IMG/VR virus record: IMGVR_UViG_3300036790_000198
Coordinates: 1-64,000 of that record
Length of the DNA stretch: 64,000 nt
Source of the DNA: a virus
Strand: one strand, 5' to 3'
Shown here: positions 7,285 through 14,013 of the stretch, one piece after another
How positions within the stretch are numbered: position 1 is the first letter of the stretch
Layout of the letters: the number at the start of each line of letters is the position of its first letter
The notes under the pieces: model-generated
Told to the model about the DNA's origin: nothing
Seen by the model: the letters and a program-made list of their open reading frames with translations, nothing else
Databases searched by the model: none
Made by a program: the position numbers and the translations under genes

Positions 7285-7456
7285 ATGCCCCCACGGCCAG
7301 CACCATTTCGTAAGCGATGGCACCGGCATTTGGTGCCGATTCTGTGGAGAGGCTATCGCGCTGGTCCGCAAGCGTCCCCGCGAGGAACTGCGGGAGGCGT
7401 ACCCAATGCCTGCTGAACCACAGTCCGGTGAGCCTGAATTAAATACACCGAAATAG
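7277..7456 (+). CDS. Small zinc-finger-like protein (59 aa)
   Basis: Begins MLECPHGQHHFVSDGTGIWC; CPHG and CRFCG form a Cys/His quartet of zinc-ribbon type. A good GGAG lies 6-7 nt upstream of the ATG at 7277, and the start overlaps the previous stop by 8 nt. The last codons overlap the left arm of the promoter-flanking inverted repeat that follows. Confidence 0.6.
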   Translation: MLECPHGQHHFVSDGTGIWCRFCGEAIALVRKRPREELREAYPMPAEPQSGEPELNTPK

Positions 7457-7481
7457 TTGACACGGCTGAATATCGGTGTAT
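7443..7481. promoter_or_regulatory. 9-bp inverted repeat flanking and entering the promoter
   Basis: ATACACCGA (7443-7451) and TCGGTGTAT (7473-7481) are perfect inverted arms 21 bp apart. The right arm overlaps the -10 box. The arrangement fits an operator; the ribbon-helix-helix protein two genes downstream is the obvious candidate repressor (inference). Confidence 0.55.
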
Positions 7482-7484
7482 ATT
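7457..7484 (+). promoter_or_regulatory. Sigma-70 promoter giving a leaderless mRNA
   Basis: TTGACA (7457-7462), 16-bp spacer, TATATT (7479-7484): one mismatch to consensus. The expected start of transcription, 6-8 nt after the -10, falls at or next to the ATG at 7492, so there is no room for a ribosome-binding site. Confidence 0.75.
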
Positions 7485-7491
7485 AATACCC

Positions 7492-7683
7492 ATGGACGCA
7501 GCAAAATCGAATCGCAAATACCCCAGCTACACGCTGGCCCAGCTCGAAGCATTCGTTGCCGAGGGCCACGGGAATGACGTGATGGTGCAGGAGATTGTCG
7601 CTCGCAAGACCGGCCTCAGCACGGCGCTGGTGGTGCCTCAGCTCGACGGCGGCAAGGCGGTCGCGAAGGTGGGGCGCCTGTAA
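7492..7683 (+). CDS. Hypothetical protein expressed from a leaderless transcript (63 aa)
   Basis: Begins MDAAKSNRKYPSYTLAQLEA. It is helical with no catalytic motif seen. No Shine-Dalgarno exists upstream because the promoter -10 box ends 7 nt before the ATG. The stop overlaps the next start (TAATG), placing it in an operon with the ribbon-helix-helix gene. By analogy with toxin-antitoxin or autoregulated pairs it may be the partner of that regulator, but nothing in the sequence proves it. Confidence 0.65.
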   Translation: MDAAKSNRKYPSYTLAQLEAFVAEGHGNDVMVQEIVARKTGLSTALVVPQLDGGKAVAKVGRL

Positions 7684-7850
7684 TGGCGACGGCCAAGCGT
7701 GGAAGGGGGCGGCCCTCCCTGACCGGCGAACCGGGACGGCGATATCAGGTGACGATCCCGCCATCTGTTGCGGACAAACTGCGGCGCGATGGGGGCGGGT
7801 CGCTCTCAGCGGGGATCATCAAGGCAGCGAAGCGGAGAGCGGACAAATGA
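7683..7850 (+). CDS. Ribbon-helix-helix DNA-binding protein (55 aa)
   Basis: A basic N-terminus (KRGRGRPSLTG) precedes RYQVTIPPSVADKLRRDGGG, a beta-strand followed by the first helix of an Arc/CopG/MetJ-like fold, and a second helix SLSAGIIKAAKR. Such dimers insert the strand in the major groove at inverted repeats. The perfect inverted repeat around the operon promoter is the natural target. ATG 7683 overlaps the preceding stop (TAATG) and the TGA overlaps the next ATG. Confidence 0.7.
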   Translation: MATAKRGRGRPSLTGEPGRRYQVTIPPSVADKLRRDGGGSLSAGIIKAAKRRADK

Positions 7851-8044
7851 GCTTCAACAATGCGGTCAAAGATGGCTGGGGCCAGCCGGCAGGCTTTCGC
7901 TGTTTCGAGTGCGGCGGGGTCTTCCAGTCGATGTGGGGCGAGATTTGCAATGGGTGCCGCGAGAAAGATCGGCGACACCAAGATATTCTCGCGGCTATCA
8001 AAAGAGCAGCGGACAACCAATTCGAGCAACGCGATGACACTTGA
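7847..8044 (+). CDS. Hypothetical zinc-ribbon protein (65 aa)
   Basis: Begins MSFNNAVKDGWGQPAGFRCF. CFECG and CNGC, ~18 residues apart, form a probable zinc ribbon; a charged helix follows. The ATGA overlap with the preceding gene decides the start. Family unknown. Confidence 0.6.
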   Translation: MSFNNAVKDGWGQPAGFRCFECGGVFQSMWGEICNGCREKDRRHQDILAAIKRAADNQFEQRDDT

Positions 8045-8255
8045 CGCCAAATGGCTCCCGGCCAATACCGGGGACAAGCACGCTCGGCTGCACCTATTCC
8101 GGCCTGACGCCCGGCCGTGGGTGATCGACCCCGATGCCCATTATCTGACGATGTGCGGCCGCGTCATGGGTATCGCAATTGCGCATATTGAGCCACCGCA
8201 CCCGAAGTGCAGGCAGTGCGTGGCGTTCGAAACGCGAGCAGCGTCCCAACTATGA
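8034..8255 (+). CDS. Hypothetical protein (73 aa)
   Basis: Begins MTLDAKWLPANTGDKHARLH and ends with a CRQCVAFE-type pair, with a further Cys (TMCGR) in the middle. The pattern of small Cys-containing phage proteins suggests metal binding. Overlaps both neighbours. Confidence 0.55.
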   Translation: MTLDAKWLPANTGDKHARLHLFRPDARPWVIDPDAHYLTMCGRVMGIAIAHIEPPHPKCRQCVAFETRAASQL

Positions 8256-8464
8256 CCGACTCAGAACGAATCGCGGTATTGCGCGCCACTCTGGAAAAGG
8301 CGAAGCGTCCGCATCATTGGTGCGACGATGCTTGGTACTCATGCCCGAAAGATCCAGAGGGCTGCTCAGATGAGGACCAGGGGACGGACTGCAACTGCGG
8401 CGCAGACAAATTCAACGCCGAGATTGATGCCGTTCTGAATCGCACTGCGGATCAACCGTCATGA
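8252..8464 (+). CDS. Conserved phage protein, Cys-rich (70 aa)
   Basis: Residues ~20-50 read HHWCDDAWYSCPKDPEGCSD then CNCGADKFNAEIDAVL, a signature I recall from many short proteobacterial phage proteins of unknown function. Five Cys and two His suggest a zinc site. The start overlaps the previous stop (ATGA). Confidence 0.7.
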   Translation: MTDSERIAVLRATLEKAKRPHHWCDDAWYSCPKDPEGCSDEDQGTDCNCGADKFNAEIDAVLNRTADQPS

Positions 8465-8727
8465 AGTCTCGCAAGTCGCGCCAGAAAGCTGATGCGGAGA
8501 TCGCCAGGAACCATGCAATGTTCCGCGACTGCGTGGCCGCTAGTTTCCCGAAGACATCAATAGATGGGCTGCTCCGGTGGTTCAGGATGGATGAGAGCGG
8601 CGAGAAGTACGCGCACATCGAGATACAGGAAATGTGGACGGGCTGGAATCTCCATCGCGACTTCGCGAGCCGGCAAAAAGCAGCGGATCAACTAACGGCG
8701 ACTCAAGAGAACAAAAATGGGCTGTGA
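8461..8727 (+). CDS. Conserved phage accessory protein (88 aa)
   Basis: A charged helical protein (residues ~35-60 SIDGLLRWFRMDESGEKYAH, then a Trp-containing WTGWNLHRDFA). The WxGW segment is common in short phage proteins found in these accessory operons. Function unknown. ATGA overlaps at the start; it overlaps the next gene by 11 nt. Confidence 0.6.
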   Translation: MKSRKSRQKADAEIARNHAMFRDCVAASFPKTSIDGLLRWFRMDESGEKYAHIEIQEMWTGWNLHRDFASRQKAADQLTATQENKNGL

Positions 8728-9181
8728 CATTCATTGCTATGCCGAGAAGCGATCCGGGACCGGGTGGGCTCAAGTCCAGACGACACCAAAATCCTTGGAT
8801 GTTCGGTCCTACGGGATATTCGGCTTCCTGGCAGACGTTCGGAATTATTCGGCCGTGCCGCCTATCGCCGCGCCTCGCGGCTTCCCAGCCGATGCCAGCC
8901 CGGAAGTGATAAAGAGCTATGAGTACTGGGGTGTGGACGCGCACACGCCCTCGTGGCTCACCATAGACGAGTTAGCGGCCTTCGACTACGAAGCGGAAGT
9001 TGAGGATCGCCGCTACACGCGGCAGGACGGCCCCAACTGCTTCAATGGTGGAGCAACCTGCGAGCCTGGCAGCGGAAAGAGAATGCCGTGGAGGGAGTTT
9101 TTGGGCGACCGGTTCATGGATGAACTCAAGCGCCTGAGAGACGCCGGTGCTGAGCGGCTAGTGTTCTGGTTCGACAATTGA
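8717..9181 (+). CDS. Conserved phage protein of the 'MGCDIHCYAE' type (154 aa)
   Basis: The N-terminus MGCDIHCYAEKRSGTGW is a widely conserved start of phage proteins of unknown function, in which Cys3, Asp4, His6 and Glu10 look like a metal-binding or catalytic set. An aromatic/acidic region (SYEYWGVDAHTPSWLT) follows and the C-terminus is a helix ending LVFWFDN. Full length for the type. Confidence 0.7.
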   Translation: MGCDIHCYAEKRSGTGWAQVQTTPKSLDVRSYGIFGFLADVRNYSAVPPIAAPRGFPADASPEVIKSYEYWGVDAHTPSWLTIDELAAFDYEAEVEDRRYTRQDGPNCFNGGATCEPGSGKRMPWREFLGDRFMDELKRLRDAGAERLVFWFDN

Positions 9182-9208
9182 GCAGCGGATAACTCATCCG
9201 AGTGACGC

Positions 9209-9949
9209 ATGGGCAATCTTCCCTACATCGTAAATGTGACGACTGCCGCGCCGGCGCCGATCGTCTACCCGCCGACTGGCGATGTCATTCCGCCCTTCGT
9301 GAGGCTCGAAGACTGTTTGCTGTCGCTGCGAGTTTGCCTCCTGCATGCCATGCCGCCCTACCTGAGTTTCAAGGCCGAGATGGAATCTAGCCACGGTCGC
9401 ACCGATTACTTCATCATGCCGAGGCGACGCTGGCCGAGCCCGTCAGGGACGGTCGTCATTGATTACGACTGGCTGTTGGCCTTCTGCGATCCGGGCTTTC
9501 GGCTTCCCATTCGAGAAGCCCTTCTCGCGCGCATTCAATCGGCGACCGATCTGGTGGCTGCGCACATCGACGTCAGTGAGTTCGAGCAATTCCTTGGGCA
9601 GATGATCACTATGGCCAGCCTGCATAATGCGGCGAGTTGCCTTCGGTATCAGGACACGCGCCGGCAGTCTGAGGGGCGTCCCGGCTTCGTGGCGCTCCTG
9701 AAGCACGGCATGGGGCTAGAGTCCGTGTTGCCCTTCGAGCACATCCATTGGAGCGGCACCATGAACGAGATCACCGCCGAGAGATTTACCGCCGCCGTGG
9801 GGCGCGCTCCTGAAGATGACGACCTAGACCGTTGCAACTGCCGGGATGCCGGCAAGATTGGTCATTCAGGCTGCGGCTGGTGTCAGGAGTGCGATAGGCC
9901 GCGCTTCATCTGCGGTCATCCGCTTGCAGCTCCGGAAACGTTGCGGTGA
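9209..9949 (+). CDS. Hypothetical two-part protein with C-terminal Cys-rich domain (246 aa)
   Basis: Residues 1-185 are an unrecognised, mostly helical domain. Residues ~188-245 (MNEITAERFTAAVGRAPEDD, then CGWCQECDRPRFICG) match a short stand-alone phage zinc protein I recall as 'RFxAAxGRxP...DDLxRxNC...GHxxCGWC'. The whole is one uninterrupted frame, so it appears to be a fusion; an internal ATG at the domain start could also make the short form alone. Confidence 0.6.
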   Translation: MGNLPYIVNVTTAAPAPIVYPPTGDVIPPFVRLEDCLLSLRVCLLHAMPPYLSFKAEMESSHGRTDYFIMPRRRWPSPSGTVVIDYDWLLAFCDPGFRLPIREALLARIQSATDLVAAHIDVSEFEQFLGQMITMASLHNAASCLRYQDTRRQSEGRPGFVALLKHGMGLESVLPFEHIHWSGTMNEITAERFTAAVGRAPEDDDLDRCNCRDAGKIGHSGCGWCQECDRPRFICGHPLAAPETLR

Positions 9950-9957
9950 TATAACTC

Positions 9958-10125
9958 ATGACCGCAACGTCACAATCTGAACGCATTGAGCGGCTGAAAG
10001 AGCTGTTTGCAGAAATGTCAGAGAAAGAGCGTAGAGACGCTTTCTACGAGCTGAGTTCGCTTTGGTGCCGGTATTGCGGCAGCAAACAATCGCGCGGCGG
10101 CTGCCAATGCATGAACGACGAGTGA
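9958..10125 (+). CDS. Small zinc-knuckle-like protein (55 aa)
   Basis: A charged helix (SERIERLKELFAEMSEKERR) then WCRYCG and GCQC, a Cys quartet of zinc-binding type. It occupies the space directly after the 9209-9949 gene and reads in frame to a TGA at 10123. No Shine-Dalgarno is evident, but spacing and composition match its neighbours. Confidence 0.55.
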   Translation: MTATSQSERIERLKELFAEMSEKERRDAFYELSSLWCRYCGSKQSRGGCQCMNDE

Positions 10126-10166
10126 GATTTGCCAGAAACAACCGACAGGGCTAAAGTCGGTGGCAA

Positions 10167-10209
10167 GCGACGGTCGTCGCAGGGTGGGATTTTTAGAACA
10201 AGTCTAAAA
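10167..10209. promoter_or_regulatory. Two palindromes upstream of the acyltransferase
   Basis: GCGACG-GT-CGTCGC (10167-10180) and TTTTAGA-ACAAG-TCTAAAA (10191-10209) are perfect inverted repeats 10 bp apart. The second lies 26 bp before the acyltransferase ATG and is an operator-like site; alternatively the first with the following T-rich run could end upstream transcription. Confidence 0.5.
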
Positions 10210-10235
10210 TTGAGCCGGTGGGCTCGGAGTGGGTT

Positions 10236-11267
10236 ATGGTGGGAATAAGAAGAATTCCGTCTCTAGACGGTGCGCGCGCGCTGTCCATAGCTCTCGTCAT
10301 TACAGGACACGCCAATTGGAACAAGGTGTATCCCATTATCTGGCGCTTCGAATATTGGAATCTCGGCGTGCGTATCTTCTTCGTGATCTCTGGATTTCTG
10401 ATCACGACTTTGCTGCTTGAGGAGTACAAGCGCACTGGACGTGTCAGCCTCCCGCAATTCTACGTGCGCCGGGCATTCCGTATTCTGCCTGCAGCCTATG
10501 TCTACGTAGCAGTCATTGTTGCCCTGATTCCGCTAGGCGTGCGCATGGAATACGGCGATGTTCTGCCCGTCGTTTTCTACTATGCGAACTATGTCGGGCA
10601 TCATGGGATGTCGGACGTTGGCCAATTTTGGTCTCTTTCGGTCGAGGAGCAGTTCTATTTCCTCTGGCCCGCAGCGCTGGCGTTTCTCGGCATTCGTCGC
10701 GGTCTCTACGGCTGCTTGGCGCTACTTATCCTGGCCCCGGCATTTCGGTTGATATCTAGTGTAGGACTATTACCGCCAACTCCCGGTTCTTTCGAGACGG
10801 TTTGCGATGCACTGGCGACCGGATGCCTTCTCGCCATGCTCCGCGATGAACTCTGGAGCTTGAGCCTGTATCGCAGACTCATCGAAGGACCTGGCGCGCT
10901 GATAGTGGCGCTGAGCGGCATCATTCTGTCGTGCCGAGGCATCCCAACTCAGATTATCAGTGTCGCCGGTATTCCGATTCTCAACATGGGGGTAGCGATG
11001 CTGCTCGATCGCTACATGCGGATGCCACAGACCGTGACCGGACGTATATTGAATCTGGCCCCAATAGTGTGGATAGGAACAGTTAGCTATTCGCTTTATC
11101 TGTGGCAGCAACCTTGGATGTTCAGCAGGCTGCCCATGGTGATCAGAATCTCGGGCGCGTTCGTATGCGCAGCTCTTTCCTTATATCTAGTCGAGAAGCC
11201 AATGCTGCGGATGCGAAGAAGACTCCACGCCAGGTCTCAGTTGACCCCAATGCTGCCATCGGTATGA
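10236..11267 (+). CDS. Acyltransferase 3 family membrane protein, putative O-antigen/surface polysaccharide acetylase (343 aa)
   Basis: Multi-pass inner-membrane enzyme that transfers an acyl group to surface sugars. The N-terminus IPSLDGARALSIALVITGHA is the acyltransferase-3 signature with the catalytic-type His; the FFVISGFLIT helix and SVEEQFYFLWP motif are also family hallmarks. About ten hydrophobic segments follow. ATG 10236 is chosen because GGAG lies 7 nt upstream (a GTG at 10218 is the alternative). It lies at the end of the accessory region, is probably a lysogenic-conversion gene changing the receptor, and converges on the fibre operon with a 31-nt tail overlap. Confidence 0.85.
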   Translation: MVGIRRIPSLDGARALSIALVITGHANWNKVYPIIWRFEYWNLGVRIFFVISGFLITTLLLEEYKRTGRVSLPQFYVRRAFRILPAAYVYVAVIVALIPLGVRMEYGDVLPVVFYYANYVGHHGMSDVGQFWSLSVEEQFYFLWPAALAFLGIRRGLYGCLALLILAPAFRLISSVGLLPPTPGSFETVCDALATGCLLAMLRDELWSLSLYRRLIEGPGALIVALSGIILSCRGIPTQIISVAGIPILNMGVAMLLDRYMRMPQTVTGRILNLAPIVWIGTVSYSLYLWQQPWMFSRLPMVIRISGAFVCAALSLYLVEKPMLRMRRRLHARSQLTPMLPSV

Positions 11268-12046
11268 AGGTAGCTTTTGGTCGAGCAATCCGGAGTGCCT
11301 AGCGTGCCGTTCGTCAGGCGGTAAGTCCCGCTGCTGCCATTGGGAATGCTGATCGCGCCTGCCGAGGTGATGCCCGAATGAGTGCATCCAGAAAGCGGCA
11401 AGAATGCAGCTACTACTGAAGCTGAGCTATTGGCGCTGCTTGAGGTCACCCCGCCGCTGATAGATGAGCCGGTCACGACAGACGCCCAAGTAGCCGTAGG
11501 GCCATTTGTGTTATACGAGTCCTGCTGCACAAAACTGTTGGTGAATGCCGAATAGGTTAACCCAGTACCGGCTTGGCTCACGCCAAATATAACTAGATCA
11601 CTCGCGGCGGGACTGATTGAGGCGGTGGTAATCGATGTGTTGGCATGTGCGGCGATCGCTGAGACCGTATCGCATGCGCCGGTACCGCTCCACTCACTGA
11701 TGAACAAGGTGAGGTTAGAGGTTGCCGACATTGTGACGGTAACCGTATGGCTGCCTCCTGAAGCCGCTTGAATGTAGTAGATACCAATCCCTGGATTATT
11801 AGTTCCGCTATACGCAGCGCAGGCGACTACTGAATTTAAATTGTCGGTGATCGAACTCAGCGTCGTATTGTTGTTCGCATCAACCTGGATAATCAGGGTG
11901 TCATTGGCGGTGACGCTACTGACGGGTGAAATGGCGCAGCTCGTTGCAGAGGCGCAATAATTCTTTGTGTTCTGGATTTTTGCCGGAGTGGCGAATGCGA
12001 GTCCGCCCGCCAGCAGAATCAGGAGTGCGACTAGGATTTTCTTCAC
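11237..12046 (-). CDS. Secreted beta-rich adhesin/tail-associated protein with signal peptide (269 aa)
   Basis: The N-terminus MKKILVALLILLAGGLAFA followed by TPAK is a textbook Sec signal peptide with an AFA cleavage site. Residues ~25-210 are Ser/Thr-rich beta strands, similar in style to the N-terminal domain of the 30880-32946 protein (isolated 'DTLI' strand, 'tC' pairs). The last ~55 residues (SAGAISIPNGSSGTYRLTNG) resemble a small fibre cap. ATGA overlaps the upstream gene. A virion protein would not normally be exported, so it may act at the lysogen or infected-cell surface. Confidence 0.7.
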   Translation of the reverse strand: MKKILVALLILLAGGLAFATPAKIQNTKNYCASATSCAISPVSSVTANDTLIIQVDANNNTTLSSITDNLNSVVACAAYSGTNNPGIGIYYIQAASGGSHTVTVTMSATSNLTLFISEWSGTGACDTVSAIAAHANTSITTASISPAASDLVIFGVSQAGTGLTYSAFTNSFVQQDSYNTNGPTATWASVVTGSSISGGVTSSSANSSASVVAAFLPLSGCTHSGITSAGAISIPNGSSGTYRLTNGTLGTPDCSTKSYLHTDGSIGVN

Positions 12047-14013
12047 TGAATTTGCGCTCCTGCCTTACCTAAATAACCACTAGCGCACGCGCCGGTCAAA
12101 AGATTGCTGCCATTGAAGATCCCGCCAGCCGCTTGGCACACGCCATCAGAAGTTGGCGTGGCCGAGCTAACGTTGCTCGGGAAAGTCCCTCCTACCCAAC
12201 CGCTGCCGCTGTTGAAGCTGATTGCCTGCGTCAATCCGGAGCCGAATTGTACTGCATTGGAACTGAACCAGAATGGGCCGTTGCCGGTAGTGCTCGTTTG
12301 GCTTACGCCCTGACCAGTGCCGACCACCGAATTGCGATAGACGAAAACATTGGTTGTCGTTTCTTGGGATTCATTGTAGGCCATTCCGGGGGTTGTCGGG
12401 TTGGCTCCAGTGCTGACAATAATATTGTAACAATCCTCCATGTAGCTATTAGTGAGCCCATCGGCGACAAACCCTCCCTGCCAGAAGATGTAGTTTGACT
12501 CTCCACTGGAAAAATCATATCTGTCAGTCCAATAGGTGTCGTCCAGCTTCCGTCCGTAGGCCGATCCCCCGCCGGTCCCAGATCCCTCAAAAGTATCAAA
12601 TTCGGCTATGCCATAGTTAGTTTTGAAGGCGTCGTATAATCCAATCCCTTGGAAGTTTCCGGGGCGATTCTGTTCATTGACTCCACGCAGGACGACATAA
12701 GAGCGCGTGATCGTGCTCCCGGGGTCCTCCAGATCAATGGTCGTAGAATTACCACTTCCGGTATTTGTCCCCGGATACGCATTGGGGATTGAGACATTGT
12801 CGTAAGTGAGACGCCCGTTGGAGTAGCCGTCCTCTAGGTAGCTGAAATTCGTTGTAGTTGGCGGATATCCAGTGGGGGTGCCAACTAGAGATATACCCTG
12901 AATGAAATTGTCACTTGCATCGTTGTAGAGGAACAGCGATTCGCCCTTGTCGGATACTGTGGCGGCAAGGTTGGTAATATCGATGCTCGGGGTATTCGGA
13001 TCTCCCGGAAACCCTAAGATCGCGATGGGATTATTCTTGCCGCTGAGCGTGATCCCTGGATGGGTGCCTTGGTCGTAATCCTCGTAGTTTGTGGCCGGGT
13101 TCAAGCCGCGCAGATATGCGATAGCTCCAGGATAAGTGGAGCAGCCACTAGGGAATGCGACGCAGCCGCTGCTGCCGTAGAGTTTCGAGAGTGAATTCCA
13201 AGGTGAGGTAACGGTCCCGGACCCGGTTGAATCGCAGCCCGAGCAGGTTGAATCGATGAATACGAAGCCAGCTTTGAGACTGCCGCTGACTGATTCTGTC
13301 GTCGATCCGGTGGCGGCATAAGCGATTGTGTAGGTTCCGGCCCCTCCGGTGGTCCCGCTGACCTGAGCTGTGATCCAGTCATTGGCGGGGAGGTCGCCGC
13401 CTGATTCTGTGAGCACGGTCCCATAGGCGAGAGACCCTGCCGATACCGAATTGACTACAACGGTTGTCGTTCCGTTCAACGTTGCATTTGCAGTGGCCGT
13501 GCTCGTCGCATAGGAGGCGGCCGTGCTCAGGGTGAATGCGATGGTGGTCGATGCGAAATCTTGCCCGGTCACCAATACTGAAACAGTGCCCGTCCAGGCG
13601 CTAGTGATATTCCCTTGCGGAGTCCAGCAAAATTCGTCGTAGCCGGCCGCAAGCATCTGTGCTGGCGTGTCTCCCGGTATCCAATATGACTGAGCGATGT
13701 ATGAACCCGGAGGTCCCGAGAGGAGCGTGAAGACGTAAGGGTACGCACCACCTTGCGCCTCGATAGGGATACAACCTTGGACAGAGTGCGTGCTGTCCCA
13801 GAAAAACCAGTGTTCCCGCGCGTAGCTCCTCGTCTCAGAGTCGGGACGCGGAAAGATCACGGTCATCGGTAGCTGCGCGGCTACCCAGTGACTCGCAGGG
13901 AGGAAGCCTGTCGGTAAGCCACCGGAGAATCCCAGACGCGGCGGGATCGCGCTCGCGGTGACCCATGCTATGAGCGCGAACGCTATGCCAGCGGCGCGAA
14001 GGAACTTCATCAT
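12043..14013 (-). CDS. Exported tailspike-like beta-helix protein (656 aa)
   Basis: Residues 1-22 form a Sec signal peptide (MMKFLRAAGIAFALIAWVTA, then SA/IPP). Residues ~165-245 contain a short phage fibre module (GAGTYTIAYAATGSTTES). Residues ~255-620 have the Asn/Asp/Gly-rich turns of a right-handed parallel beta-helix (DNFIQGISLVGTP, NSYMEDCYNIIVS, NVFVYRNSVVGTG), the fold of tailspikes and pectate lyases. A polysaccharide-binding or cleaving role is likely; no catalytic residues can be assigned. Overlaps both neighbours by ATGA. Confidence 0.7.
   Translation of the reverse strand: MMKFLRAAGIAFALIAWVTASAIPPRLGFSGGLPTGFLPASHWVAAQLPMTVIFPRPDSETRSYAREHWFFWDSTHSVQGCIPIEAQGGAYPYVFTLLSGPPGSYIAQSYWIPGDTPAQMLAAGYDEFCWTPQGNITSAWTGTVSVLVTGQDFASTTIAFTLSTAASYATSTATANATLNGTTTVVVNSVSAGSLAYGTVLTESGGDLPANDWITAQVSGTTGGAGTYTIAYAATGSTTESVSGSLKAGFVFIDSTCSGCDSTGSGTVTSPWNSLSKLYGSSGCVAFPSGCSTYPGAIAYLRGLNPATNYEDYDQGTHPGITLSGKNNPIAILGFPGDPNTPSIDITNLAATVSDKGESLFLYNDASDNFIQGISLVGTPTGYPPTTTNFSYLEDGYSNGRLTYDNVSIPNAYPGTNTGSGNSTTIDLEDPGSTITRSYVVLRGVNEQNRPGNFQGIGLYDAFKTNYGIAEFDTFEGSGTGGGSAYGRKLDDTYWTDRYDFSSGESNYIFWQGGFVADGLTNSYMEDCYNIIVSTGANPTTPGMAYNESQETTTNVFVYRNSVVGTGQGVSQTSTTGNGPFWFSSNAVQFGSGLTQAISFNSGSGWVGGTFPSNVSSATPTSDGVCQAAGGIFNGSNLLTGACASGYLGKAGAQIQ

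Noticed and set aside
10141-10190. Intrinsic terminator between the zinc peptide and acyltransferase
   Set aside because: The GC palindrome has only a 2-nt loop and the T-run is separated from it by ten bases, so evidence is too weak.
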